Source of the DNA: Priapulus caudatus
Taxonomy: Eukaryota; Priapulida; Priapulimorpha; Priapulimorphida; Priapulidae
Assembly (NCBI RefSeq): GCF_000485595.1
Contig: NW_014577062.1
Coordinates: forward strand, 75,171 to 103,583
DNA length: 28,413 bases
Direction of reading: 5' to 3'
Numbering within the stretch: position 1 is the first letter of the stretch; each line of letters opens with the position of its first letter. The notes below the pieces were generated by a model. The model saw nothing but the letters and a program-made list of their open reading frames with translations. It did not search any database and was not told where the DNA came from. The translations under genes and the position numbers were made by a program. Shown piece after piece: positions 1 to 13,300 of this stretch.

Positions 1-360
1 GGTATTTGGGGTTCTTGTATATATAAGATAGCCGAGTCGGTGTACAGTTAGTGACAGGTTAACTTGTGTACTGTCTGCAGTGCATGCGTGGTACGGTAAA
101 AATACACGCGTCGGATGTCCTGATCGAACGGCAATTCTTCACGATCGATTCCCGCGCTGGCAAACTTTTATTGTGGTGGAATTTAAACGGGGCGGAGGTA
201 ATTTAAACGAGGCGCAACGATTCAAACAGGGGGGAGTTTTTCCAAACGGGGCGCACGCGCCCCGTTTGCGCAACGTAGGGAGAACCCTGATATATGTATT
301 ATAAACAGAACTTCGTTTGCGAGAAGTGAAACAGTTCGTACCTACGTTTTCTACCACGTG
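1..360. other. CpG-containing non-coding sequence at left edge
   Basis: No convincing exon is visible. The stretch has several CGATCG/ACGCG-type CpG-rich segments and repeated 'aaacggggcg'-like words around 185-270, including a perfect hairpin. It lies upstream of the visible TEX261 exons, so it could be upstream sequence or intron 1 of that gene. An open frame of 74 codons at 80-304 (+) resembles no protein I know. Confidence 0.4.
244..267. repeat. Perfect GC-rich hairpin
   Basis: An 11-bp arm (AAACGGGGCGC) is followed by AC and its exact reverse complement (GCGCCCCGTTT). Degenerate copies of the same word occur just upstream (aaacggggcgg near 184 and aaacgaggcgc near 204), so this is probably the centre of a small repeat rather than a terminator. 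Confidence 0.75.
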
Positions 361-375
361 AAACAGTTGCAGAGT

Positions 376-735
376 TAATGTACACGTGCGTGCGTGCGTG
401 CAAGCACGGGTACGTACACACGCACCCACGCACGCATGGACGCACGTGTACGTGCACATGCACGCACGCACGCACGCACGCACACACACGCACACAGCAC
501 TTGTACCTGCACATGCACGCACGCATACACATACGCATGCACGCACGCACGCATGCACACACACACGCATGCACGTACGTGTACGACCACACGCACACAC
601 GCACGCACGCACACACGCACAAACGCACGAACGCACAAACGCACACGCACGCATGCACGCACGCACGCACGCACGCACGCATGCACGTGTACCTACATAC
701 GCACGCACGTACGTGTACGTGCACACGCACGCAAT
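376..735. repeat. Imperfect ACGC/CACG microsatellite
   Basis: About 360 bp of alternating purine-pyrimidine sequence made mainly of ACGC, CACG and ACAC units, broken by GTAC steps. Several long open frames cross it on both strands, but they translate to Cys/Val/Arg or His/Thr/Arg monotony and are artefacts of the repeat. Such DNA could adopt left-handed (Z) conformation, which is inference. Confidence 0.95.
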
Positions 736-754
736 CCGAATCTGACAGCATTTT

Positions 755-872
755 TGAAAATCCGACTCCAAATTCGAATCCTACGACAATTTTGAATCCG
801 AATCCGATTCTTTAAAAATTGTAAATCCGATCCGAATCCGAATCCGATTGGATTCGGATTATCGGATCCGAC
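755..872. repeat. GAATCC hexamer array
   Basis: Repeated (GAATCC)n/(AATCCG)n words run through this stretch. Near 830-865 the repeat turns into its own reverse complement (aatccgattggattcggatt), so its right end can fold back on itself. Confidence 0.85.
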
Positions 873-877
873 GCACA

Positions 878-1180
878 GCATTAGTCCGGACTCATTCTGC
901 ATCAGCCCGGACCCATGCTGTATCAGTACGGACCCATCTCACACCAGTCCGGACACATTCTACATAAGTCCGGACCAATTCTACACCAGTCCGGACACAT
1001 TCTACATAAGTCCGGTGACTCGACCGGACTCATTTGTATCAGTCGGACCCATTCTATATGCTTCGGACTACCATTATGTACCGTCCGGACCATTCTATAC
1101 CTGTCCGCGCACTCATTATGTACCGTCCGGACCCATTCTGTATCAGTCGAATCACTTCTAGTACCAGTCTGCAAATATAT
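878..1180. repeat. 21-bp minisatellite, about 14 degenerate copies
   Basis: The unit is close to CAGTCCGGACCCATTCTRTA, repeated head to tail with substitutions and small indels. Every copy keeps the core TCCGGA, itself a palindrome. The reading frames across it are repeat artefacts. Confidence 0.9.
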
Positions 1181-1344
1181 ATCAGTCCTTATTATTATAT
1201 TATTATTATTCGGGTCCGGGTTTTATTCACGCGTTTATTTGACGCTGCAAGTGTGTGTGTATGTGATGTGTGGCGCGCGTGCTACGCAGGCCGATCGATC
1301 GATCGTGTACATCAAAAGCCGCCGCATCACGCGTGGCCTTGAGG
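1176..1344. repeat. Segmental duplication, copy 1
   Basis: This begins with atatatcagtccttattatt and runs through a TTA-rich run, a GGGTCCGGG word, a GT run, GATCGATCGATCG and a CATCAAAAGCCGCCGC segment. It is repeated almost exactly at 1684-1836. Copy 1 carries a short extra segment (cgtttatttgacg) absent from copy 2. Confidence 0.9.
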
Positions 1345-1371
1345 CTCGGGTCCGTGTCCGTCGGCATCTGC

Positions 1372-1634
1372 GTGTACGTGCGTGAACCCGTGTGTACGTG
1401 CGTGTATCTGCGTGTACGTGCGTGTACGTGCGTGTACCCGCGTGTACGTGCGTGTACTGCGTGTACGTGCGTGTATCTGCGTGTACCTGCGTGTACCGCG
1501 TGTACGTGCGTGTATCTGCGTGCCACGTGCGTGTAACCCGGTGTACGCTGTGTGTACCTGCGTGTAGTGCGTGTACCCGCGTGTACGTGCGTGTATCTCC
1601 GTGTACCCGCGTGTACGTGCGTGTATCTGCGTAA
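1372..1634. repeat. CGTGTACGTG/CGTGTATCTG minisatellite
   Basis: About 260 bp of units close to 10-12 bp, each based on GCGTGTAC followed by GT, CT or CC. It lies between the two copies of the segmental duplication. Open frames on both strands translate to Val-Arg-Ala-Cys-type repeats and are not genes. Confidence 0.92.
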
Positions 1635-1683
1635 AACCCATTGTGTATCAGTACGGATTCATTTAGTACCAGTCCGGACCGAT

Positions 1684-1836
1684 TATATATCAGTCCTTAT
1701 TATTATTATTATTATTCGGGTCCGGGTTTTATTCACGCTTCAAGTGTGTGTGTGTGTGATGTGTGCCGCGTGTGCTACGCAGGCCGATCGATCGATCGTG
1801 TACATCAAAAGCCGCCGCGTCACGCGTGGCCTTGAG
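1684..1836. repeat. Segmental duplication, copy 2
   Basis: Second copy of the segment at 1176-1344, in the same orientation and order, with a few substitutions and short indels. A few bases of CAGTCCGGACC minisatellite precede it, as they do copy 1. This suggests that a larger composite unit was duplicated. Confidence 0.9.
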
Positions 1837-1838
1837 GT

Positions 1839-2021
1839 TCTGGTCCGGGTCCGGGTTTTATTCACGAGTCGGGGTCCGGGTCCGGGTTTTATGCAGGTTT
1901 TCCGGGTCCGGGTCCGGGTTTTATGCAGGTTTTTCGGGTCTGGGTCCGGGGTCCGGGTCCGGGTTTTATGCAGGTTTTCCGGGTCCGGGTCCGGGTCCGG
2001 GTCCGGGGCCGGGTTTTATTC
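1839..2021. repeat. GGGTCC array with TTTTATGCAGGTTTT spacers
   Basis: Runs of (GGGTCC)2-4 alternate with gggttttatgcaggtttt, giving roughly four higher-order units of varying length. The same GGGTCCGGGTTTTATTCAC phrase occurs inside both segmental duplication copies, so this array probably grew from that sequence. Confidence 0.9.
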
Positions 2022-2061
2022 ACACCCGTTAAGCGAGAAGGGAACTTGTGGCTAGTTAGGG

Positions 2062-2165
2062 CCCTACAACTTACAAGTTAAATTACAATTTACATTTACA
2101 ATTTACATTGTATTTTACATTTGTAAGTTACATTACAAATACAATATCAATACATTGTACATATT
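2062..2165. repeat. AT-rich ACAATTTACATT repeats
   Basis: Short words such as TTACAAGTTA, ACAATTTACA and TACATTTGTAA recur with a loose 10-13 bp period and partly as inverted copies. Bases 2166-2578 after it are unremarkable intron-like sequence, apart from a short GCATGCATGC run near 2357. Confidence 0.7.
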
Positions 2166-2578
2166 TATGATATTACAACACTCAACAATGAACACTCGAC
2201 TCGAGTTTGTTTCAAGTACCTGTGGAGCCTTGTGCAATCTCGAGACCCGCGATTGCCGCTCAATCTCACGATTTTAAGAATGCACAGTGCAATCAATTGA
2301 CAATTGCACGTAACACTAACAAATATACCTACATCACACACATGTACTGCACACACGCATGCATGCATGCACAAATACGCTATAGTACTACAGTAGAACA
2401 TGGTATCAGGTAAAATTGTGAAATGACCTGTAGTAGCAGCCTGTACCATGTCGATGTGTATGCCATCCTCCATTTTGGCAGAGGCTGCATCATAAGATAT
2501 AGTTCTGATATAATAGGTGTAACTTTTCTAAGCTGTGTCAGTGGATATATGCTTATAGCCATCTGTTGCTTGTTTCAG

Positions 2579-4421
<1,843 letters not shown>

Positions 4422-5991
4422 GGGCTACATGAACAAAGCAGGTGGATTCTCTTGTGAGGAATGTACTATGACTGATCAGCTATGCTAATCTGTGCTTTCA
4501 AGGGGTTTTGCATGCATGGATGATCGATTTGTTTTTTAAGGTATGGTGTGCAGGGCTTGTGCCAAAATTTATGATGCTGTCGTCTTATTGAAAACCTTCA
4601 TGCATAAAACATTTCTGAACTTGATATGTTAAGCTTGTTTCACACGAGTTTGCAATAGGGATCAGGGTCGTCATGCGGCACACGTCCTCTCATGCCTTAC
4701 TGCGATGTCAGTTATATATATATATATATGGGCTCTCAAAATCCAAATGCAATATTGAATCGGTGACCATTTTAGATATTACTACTCTAGAGCAGGTGGA
4801 TCTGCCAAAAACAGGTGGCTGGTTCCAGTAACTTATTCAACCTGTTGAAACATGCTACGTGAGTAGACTTTGTCAAGGCTAGGCCATCGCTGCCATCTGT
4901 TGGTAAATATTGATAACACTATGTCTTCTCTTGGATAACTTCATAATTGTGACCCAATCTAGCCATTTCGTTTTGGATGAGCTATGTTTAAAACGCATTG
5001 GCAGTCAGCGTGACGTTGTCAAAAGGATCTGTAATATTAACATTAGATGCTTATTATAAAATGTATGATGAAGGTATCAGAAATGCATTTCACATTTGCA
5101 TTCAACCCAACTTGATTATCGATAATAGACACTCGATCATTGTTGTCACAAAGTCACTGAAATGATGGAAAATGGTTCCATACGTATGTGTATCTATTCG
5201 TACGTGCTGTTTTGTGAATATCTGTGATTGAGTGTAGCAATGACATCATATTTGTCATAAGTAAAACGGTTGCGTTGTTGGTGTTCGGTGTTGGTGAATT
5301 TATTCATTTTGATTTGCCATCGGAATACATATTTTGGATGATCATTCTGACTCTCTAAACAATGTAGAGAATCTATGCAGAGATACAGTTGGGAAAGTAT
5401 TTAGGACTAGCAGCTAAATGCTATAGTTATATGCGTTTACACGAGTTTTTACCTAAAATCTTTTCACATGATAGTTAAAATCTTATTTGATTTCCATAAT
5501 CAAAAGTGTTTTGTAATTAAGCGCATGTGATAGTGTCAGTATTCAATATTCAAGGTTATTACTATAAATACGCTCTTACTTACGCTCTTACGCTTTTACG
5601 CACTTCTTTATACGCTCTTGATAAAAAGTATGATAGCTTATATTTAAACATTTCAAGGCAGATTTCAAATTCTTAGGCTACCCTGGTAAAAGTAGTCGGC
5701 AATAGAACAACTGGTCACAGTATACAGATTGTGCACCGACTAAAAACAATCAATTGATCATTCTTAGCCACTTATTCAGTGGATTTTAACATACACGCGA
5801 ATAGGGTATGCAGTTGGGATGTATTATTTATTGATAACATTTTAGTCTGGAAAACCAACCTTTGTGTCAGCTCTTACAAGAATCGCCCGTACTATGGCAC
5901 TAGATGCATTACGTGAATTTGGCATATATAGGTTAGAAAGCATGTTTACTGCATTATTAAATGGATAAGGATAGGAAGCCGATGGATGAAC

Positions 5992-6001
5992 AATAAATAA
6001 A
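5992..6001 (+). promoter_or_regulatory. Candidate polyadenylation signals for TEX261
   Basis: Two overlapping AATAAA hexamers are the first canonical ones after the TEX261 stop. Using them would give a 3' UTR of about 1.6 kb, so a non-canonical nearer site is equally possible. Confidence 0.3.
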
Positions 6002-6693
6002 AATATCAGAATTTTGTACCAAAAAAAATTGACTGATTACATGTATTTGTATTTACAATAGTGATACAGACATGTTGTGATGATGTCTGTGTGTTTGGTC
6101 AGGCTGTATATCAAATCCCCTGCTCCCTGCAACCTGCAAATTGTCCCCTCCTGCCTGGACACCGAATCTGTGGTCATCGTCCCATAGATATTTATATCTA
6201 CACTACGGTCGTTCGTCATCGCCCCCACCCACAGTCATCGCCACTGTGGTTGTTCCTAACCATCATCTTCCCTCCGTTCTTGATATATAGCTCCTTAGAA
6301 TTTGAAAGCCCACGTCACGAGGTCAAGAGGTCAAGATTCATATTTGTACATTTAATATACATGGTAAAGTAATTTTACAATATTTTGTGTCATGATTATT
6401 CAGGCCTGCTGTCTATAGATGCCCTCTACAGTTGAAATACAATGTTGGATGGAAGATATTTCTAAGCCAGTTATATTTAAAAATACTCATTTTAATGGTC
6501 AATTTCTTTTTTTTAATATATCACAATTATCAAAATTTGTCAAACTTAAAAAACACAATATACATACACAATATCATGATTTCAAACGTTTTCAGGCTAA
6601 TGGGCAGTTTTTAACAGCTTAACATCTTTTACACATCCTAGATTAATAACAATAAACAAAAATATTGGGCTAATTAATACTCAGTAACATTAT

Positions 6694-6734
6694 ATCAGGA
6701 GTAGATAAAGGGGTTCCCTTTATCTACTCCTGAT
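6694..6734. repeat. 19-bp perfect hairpin with 3-nt loop
   Basis: ATCAGGAGTAGATAAAGGG, then GTT, then the exact reverse complement. It lies between the two convergent genes. It may be the core of a decayed fold-back element; a role in transcript ends is possible but unproven. Confidence 0.9.
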
Positions 6735-7279
6735 TATATCTTAAAAGCTTTGTATGTCAGTGGACGCATCCACGTTTGTTGACCCTATATATCAAATATA
6801 AGCAATAGTGTTTGTGAATACATTTAGATTGTTCTAATAGCAAGGCCTGTATAGGCTACAGGAGATGTTACAAGATCCTCATATATTGCATATGTGATAG
6901 TTAATATATTTATACTTTACTAGTATTTTCATTACAAATAAATTTTAAGATACAAGTTCTTCGTGAACGGCGAAATCGAATATGATGTAACATCTCATGA
7001 CAGTAATCGTTATCATATTGCTATATTGAGAGCAGTGTGTGAAGTCAACAATACCAACTGTACGATGCAGACTGATTAAGGTAGACGTACCACCTTCACT
7101 TTCACCGTGTCCTGTATTCCATATTGTTCTTTTGTTCGTTATTCACACATATTAAAAAAAGTATTACAATGCTATTAAATACTGAGCAGAGTGAATATCG
7201 GGTCTCATATAAGGGTTCTTTTCTGCTCTCTCTGCCCGTTACAATCCACAAACAGATCACCATGATTACAATGCAAAGT

Positions 7280-7363
7280 TCACTTGAACCAATCGATGTC
7301 GTTGTCGTCGTCATCGTCATCCCCGAACAGTGGTGGCGGAACAGGACGTCCAGCATTTGCACC
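7280..7363 (-). CDS. FKBP15: FKBP15 terminal exon: LFG-polyAsp-IDW tail
   Basis: 28 codons including TGA; acceptor gcatcacag. It encodes [14 protein letters not shown], six Asp, then NDIDWFK. Vertebrate FKBP15 ends in a near-identical LFG-polyAsp-IDW tail, which anchors the gene identification. Confidence 0.96.
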   Translation of the reverse strand, partial: GANAGRPVPPPLFGDDDDDDNDIDWFK

Positions 7364-10300
7364 CTGTGATGCGAGACAAACTCACATTTAGCTCTGACAC
7401 GAGCACATGCACGCACGCACGCACGCACACGTATTAAAGGTGTACGGGTTGAGGGTTAGGAGGAACAAGGTTGCATGGCACAGCTACAGGGAACATATAA
7501 GCTACAGATAGACGAGCTGTTACTAGTCACGGGTGTTGCTACAGGAGGTGGGTTGTTGTAATGTAAAGCTAGGTAAGTGTATGCTACTAGCACGCAAGTG
7601 GTAATAAGCTACACGTAGGAGAGTCGTGATAAGCTTTGGATGGGAGTGGTTACATATTACATGTAGGTGAGTGGCTGTAATAACCAACAAGTAGGCATAC
7701 GATTGCAAGCTGAAAGTGGTTACGTGATGCTGAACTATGGGCACATGAGTGTTTATATACAGTACACAATCCATTATCTGAAACTCTGAAAACCGAAAGT
7801 TTTTTCGAGGAGGTCGGCTGCACACCAAAGCTCGTGCTTGGCTGCACAAGGTTCACTGCAGAAATATTAATGTGTTTCGCATTACTCATACATATTGTAC
7901 TGCACTGGTACAGCACTTGGCCCCTTGAAAACTTGGGTTTTAGTACTGGCTAGTTGCAGGATATACGGTATGTATACCTGTACTGTACTACCATTCCGAA
8001 ATCCGAAAAATTCCGAATTCTGAAACGTGTCTGGTCCCAAGGGTTTCGGATAATAGATTGTGTACTGTACTACATGACACACTATCCCTTACGCTGCTGT
8101 CATTGCTGCTCGTGTCACTATCCATAGCTTCATCGACCAGCCGACGTGAGGCAGAGTCTTTGGGCGTGTGTGATGCCTGCTGCCCTGGCAGGCTGGAAGG
8201 TTGGGCAGGAACCGACGGCTGCGAAAACAGAGAGACTCCAAATTGTTCATCCTCGGCATCGTCCTCTTCAAATAAGCTGAAAGAGCGAAGGCAGCACCTG
8301 TTAGGACCACGTCAAAAAAATTTGTGCAGTCATGATTAGATTACTCGAATAACTGGTGTTGCTCTGCAGTGAAAACATGAAACCACACCACTGTCTCTAC
8401 ATCTCAGTATTATACCCCACTTTATTTAAAACCCATTTTTGTCCATACGTATTTTCAGAAAGAAACGTGACAAAATCGTTTTTCATTATAATGAGTGGCA
8501 GATATTCATAATGGGCTTATTTTTCATGTTGCTCATAACCGTGTAGACAACAAAGCCATTAACTCAGACCTTGAACAGAACAACTGTATAAGGACAAGGT
8601 GAAAAGGTTGCACCACTGTTAGCATACACTGTTAGCACACAATAGCAATACAATTACTAGCATAGAATACGCTCTTAGCATACACAAGCAAGTTGGAGTC
8701 AAATATATCACATTACACAAAGTCCCCTTTCCCAAGTGATTCATCTTTTTAACGTTATGAATCTCGTTAGTTGTTAGTTATGGCAAAACAGTAGGCATAA
8801 TATATTTAAATCTCTGATTACCTTGTAGATGTTTTAGTCCCTTCGGGAGGGGTTTTCTTAGCAGACAGTTTTACCTTGCTTCTACTGGGAGGACACGATA
8901 CAAGCTGAGCAGGCGGCTTCCCAACTCGGCATCCCTCTTCATCATCATCATCATCATCATTGAATAAACTGCAATTAGTCATAAAACATTATTTCCTTTA
9001 TGATGTACTGACCTCTTTACAACATTAGTTGACTTTCATGTAACTTGAACCATTGTTATGAATGTACCTTGTGCTAGCTTTTTCTGATGATCTTGATTGC
9101 CCTGACACTGATTTGGGGTCCTCGGAGACCTTCTCCTCCATCAATGCTACCTCCTCCTCTTGCTGCAATGAGGCTACCTCCTGCTCCTCCTGCATCAATG
9201 TTGAGGCCCCCTGTTCTAATGGCTGGTCCTCCTCTTGAACCACTGCCAGTTCCTCTTCTTGCACCAAGGCTGGGATCTCTTCTTGCACAGATGATGGTTC
9301 CTCCTCTTTCACCAATGATGGCATCTCCTCTTGCACCAATGCTGGCTCCCTCTCTTGCTCCAATGATGGCACCTCCACTTGCTCCAATGATGGCACCTCC
9401 TCTTGCACCAATGCTGGCACCTTTTCGTTCACCAATGCTGGTATTTCCTCTTGCTCCAATGATGGCACCTCCTCTTGCACCAATGATGAAACCTCCTCTT
9501 GCACTAATGCTTGAATTTCCTCTTGCACTAATGCTGGTTCATTCTCTCTCACTAATGCCGGAACCTCCTCTTGCCCCACTGCTGAGCTGTTCTTCGATTC
9601 ATTGGAAAGATACTCATTGCCCTCTGGAAAGGATGTATTTGGAGGCTCTCTGAAATCAACGGTCAGTTGCTGATGCAGGTCATCCAAAGGTTCTGCTTCT
9701 AGCGACTCTGTCTCAGATGTTTCATCTATTATGTGCTCACCTCCTTCGGCATACCCAACCCTCTCTGCAGCTTCTCTATCAGGCACTATCTGTTGAGGAA
9801 GCACCTCGTTTTCTGGCTGTTCCTGTTGCTGCTCTTGCTCCCTGATCCTTGCAGAGAGACTGTCTTCCTCAGGCTGTTCCTGTTGCCACTGTTCCTCCTC
9901 ATCCTCCTGTTCAAGTTCCCCTACACTTGCACACATATCCACAGCTGCACTCTCTGGTTGCCCCCGTTGATGATCTTCATGACAAACACCTTCGTTTGAC
10001 TCCCCAGACTCCACAGGAATCTTTGCTTTAGTATGTTCTTCTGCTCCTCCCTCTGCCTGCACTGATTGTTCTTGTTCAGCCAGCATTTCAGATGGTTCCA
10101 CCTGCTCTTGTCGTTCACACTCTACCCCCATTTGCTGCGGTTCTAGCTGTGTCTGTTGCTCATACTCTCCTAGCTGAACTACAGGTTCTTTTGCCGGGGC
10201 ACCTCCCATCTGTTCCGCGTCTTCTGGGTTTTCATTCGGACCCAGCATACTGCTGGCCTGCCCTTGCGGTTCCAGGTCATCCTCATGCACCGATACCACA

Positions 10301-13300
10301 GGTAACTCTGCTGGTTCTGGCTGGCGGTCACTACTATCGTTAGTCTTCTGGACAAACTCAAATGATTCGTCACTCGCTTCTGCATCCCTAGCCGTCGATT
10401 CACTCTCAGGAGCCTCCTCAGCTGCACTCTCGCGAGTGACATTCTCGGCAACCGACTGTTGTCTGTGTTCAGTCAAAGGTGACTCTTGTCTGATTTGAGG
10501 CTGCGAATCCTGTTCACCCTCTGACATGGCCTCGCTTTCCGACCTCTCCCTCACCGCAGGGCTCAGCAGTTGCAAGGTCACCTCCTGTGTATAAATACTG
10601 CACGTCACACAGAGAACGTGATACATTGTAAAAGATCGCACAAGAAAAATTCCCCCAAATCGATCACTCCGATTCAAAAGATGATTGTGATCGCAGTGCA
10701 CTTTGAGCCACCGTGAGTGGAATGTCAACACGATACCTTTATGGTACGGAGCAGTGCTGACTGCACCTCGGCGCCGCTGTAGCTCTCCTGTTCTTCAAAC
10801 TCGCTGCGTGCCGCATGGTAGACGGCACTCATCACCCGCTTCACCTATGGATGAAGCCATATTACTCAGCTCCAGACATTTGCCTACCACCTGAGCATAA
10901 CTATCAAGACCCTTTACTGCCATCACAGGATAACATCATTAAAAAAATTAATATTCAATATTAAAGCTAGTTTTAAATAAGGACGTTTCCATCCAATATA
11001 CAAGACAGTTTCAAGATTTTCACCAACTAATCCTCTAAGATTTTCGAACAATCGCAAGCAGCGAAATCTACGACAATAGTGTGAACATTTACATGCTTCT
11101 AGATCTTAGCACAGTGTAAAATTCATGTTCATTCTCTGATCTAAATTCAATTTCAATTGATAATATTTCAATGAAGTACAAATGGTAAATGCAGGCGTTT
11201 GTTTTATTAGAACATGCCCCATGCACGCAGACATACTATCACACACCTATGGGCACTTCTGAACACATGCAATTAAATAACACACATGCACACACATGTA
11301 GGCATATATGCACACGCACGCACAGACGCCTGCAAGCACACACGCATGCAACCGCCCCCCCCCCCACATTAATGCACCCAGCCACCCACACGCATCCATT
11401 TCTCACTTCAAGAGCTACGTCAGTGCTAGGCGCCTGGTTGGAGGACTCCTGCTCTTCCAGCTTTGCCGTTAGCTCCTCTATCTTACCTGTGTATGCCAAC
11501 TTCATTGCAACTGCCTGTTCCCTCAGTGCAATATACTGGAAAGAACCAACCGATGACATGATGATAGAACTTGCTGGTTGTAGCTTATCATAGCTTGCTA
11601 GTTAGTTACCCAACAAAAAACAAATCCGACACATGCAGACAAAATGGATCTATGATCAAGAACTTGTGGACTCACATTGCTGTGTTTTTGGTAAACGATT
11701 AACGTATTTTATTGAATAATAATCGAGCAGGAAGAATGATTACATACTTTGTCTTTCCAGACTTGCATAACTTCTATCTCTTCCTGAAGCTCAGTAGAAT
11801 GAGCTACTTGTCTCTGTCGCTCAGCATCCATCTGGAAGACGTTTACTCAACTATTAATGAGAACAACGTGCAGATCATATTTCACCTCCTAAAAAAGCCT
11901 AATATACATATATAATATATGCCTATATAAAGAACAGCATAATATTTATATAGGGCACAATATGGGACAACACACACCTGCAATCTGACTTCCTCAAGCT
12001 CACTCATCAACTGTGTCTTTGTCTCTTCTGCCTTCTCTATTTCATCACTATGTTGCTGATTTGCAGTTTCCATGCAACTAGCAAGCTTTACCTTCCACTC
12101 CTCCACAACGGTCGCTGTTGTATTGACGAGCTGTAAAAAATTGAGGAAAGTCTTCATGCTAGCATTATGCCAAATATTACACAGCTGAAAGATCTTATAT
12201 TGTGTGAGGATAACCAAGACATATGTAAATGAATCATAAATGACAAATACTAGATCCCAGTCCCTCATAGAACAGAAGGAATACAATTTGGGCGTCTTAT
12301 TTAAACGCATCCCGCACCCTTTTATTCATGCTCTCCTCTGACACCCTTCGCTCTTCTGTTAGGGCTTCACTCAGCTTCCTAGCCTCCTCCTGTAAGAGAG
12401 GGAATGTGCATGAATGTATATGTGAAATATCATATTGACACTATACACTCGACTATACGTGTGACAGTACTGAATGTCTGAACATATTACCATCATTGTT
12501 ACCAGAATTGTATTGTATTTATGGCCCTGTCACACCTTGACGATTTAGCCTGCGTATGCCGACGTATCAAAATTTCTCTAAAACGCTGGCATACGCTGAA
12601 CTATCGATGTTTTTTTCAATTTTGGGCATATACATAGCGTATTTATAACGAGTTGGACGTATGCATAACGTATTAGTAACTTACATAGAACCTTTCGATA
12701 ACTTATAGATAACTTATACCAACGAATGCTTAGCGTGTTGCCGGCGTTCACAACTTATGCCCAACGATAGTCTAACTTATGCATAGCGCACGGCAGCGTA
12801 TCGCCGACGATCACGTGTCGTAGTCTATAAAAAGGCTGCCGCTCGACGATTCAAATCATAACCGCACTAGACATCGCAGTATCAACATCACCGTCGCAGT
12901 ACCCCATTTTTAAATACCAATTCCCCTAAACGCTGCCAATACGCCATTATACGGTAGCTGTAAGTTAGAAACACGTTCAGTAAGTTCTGTGGTCGTCCAG
13001 AACACGTCAAATACGTCTACATACGTCAATATGCGTTGGAGATAAGTTCGATATTAGTTACACATAGGTTCAAAGCACGTTACTCATAGGTTAGAAATAA
13101 GTTTTGGGTACGCTAGACATTATCTCGACGTATCTCGACTTGATAACTTAACATGAGTAACTTACAAGTAACGTGTGTGAACGTGTGTCAACGATCGCAT
13201 AACTTACCTACAACTTATGGCCCGCGTATGCGGGACGTATGAGCCATATGCTGGCATACGGCAAAAATTTTGTGCATACACAAAATTTTTCGATGACCTC

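Larger units (their letters stand above)
4422..7279. other. Convergent intergenic region / 3' untranslated sequence
   Basis: AT-rich sequence between the stop codons of the two converging genes. No exon-like frame is visible; the few open frames near 6037-6622 are AT-rich and unlike known proteins. It holds a TA run near 4710-4729, a short TACGCTCTTAC tandem at about 5568-5618, overlapping AATAAA signals at 5992-6001 and a large hairpin at 6694-6734. I saw no AATAAA on the minus strand close to the FKBP15 stop. Confidence 0.6.

Noticed and set aside
139-815. Long open frames on both strands rich in Cys/Val/Arg or His/Thr/Arg
   Set aside because: They are translations of the ACGC microsatellite in several frames at once; composition is dictated by the repeat.
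878-1180. CRISPR-like regular spacing
   Set aside because: Units are contiguous 21-bp degenerate repeats without unique spacers, in an intron-bearing animal genome.
1839-2021. Telomere-like G-rich array
   Set aside because: The unit is GGGTCC with TTTTATGCAGG spacers, not TTAGGG, and lies beside a gene rather than at a sequence end.
915-2055. Several open frames of 60-167 codons
   Set aside because: They run through the 21-bp, GTGTAC and GGGTCC arrays in overlapping frames on both strands and resemble no protein.
9087-9653. 188-codon Pro/Leu/Met-rich frame on the plus strand
   Set aside because: It is the antisense shadow of the FKBP15 octad array; the minus-strand frame is longer and has family similarity.
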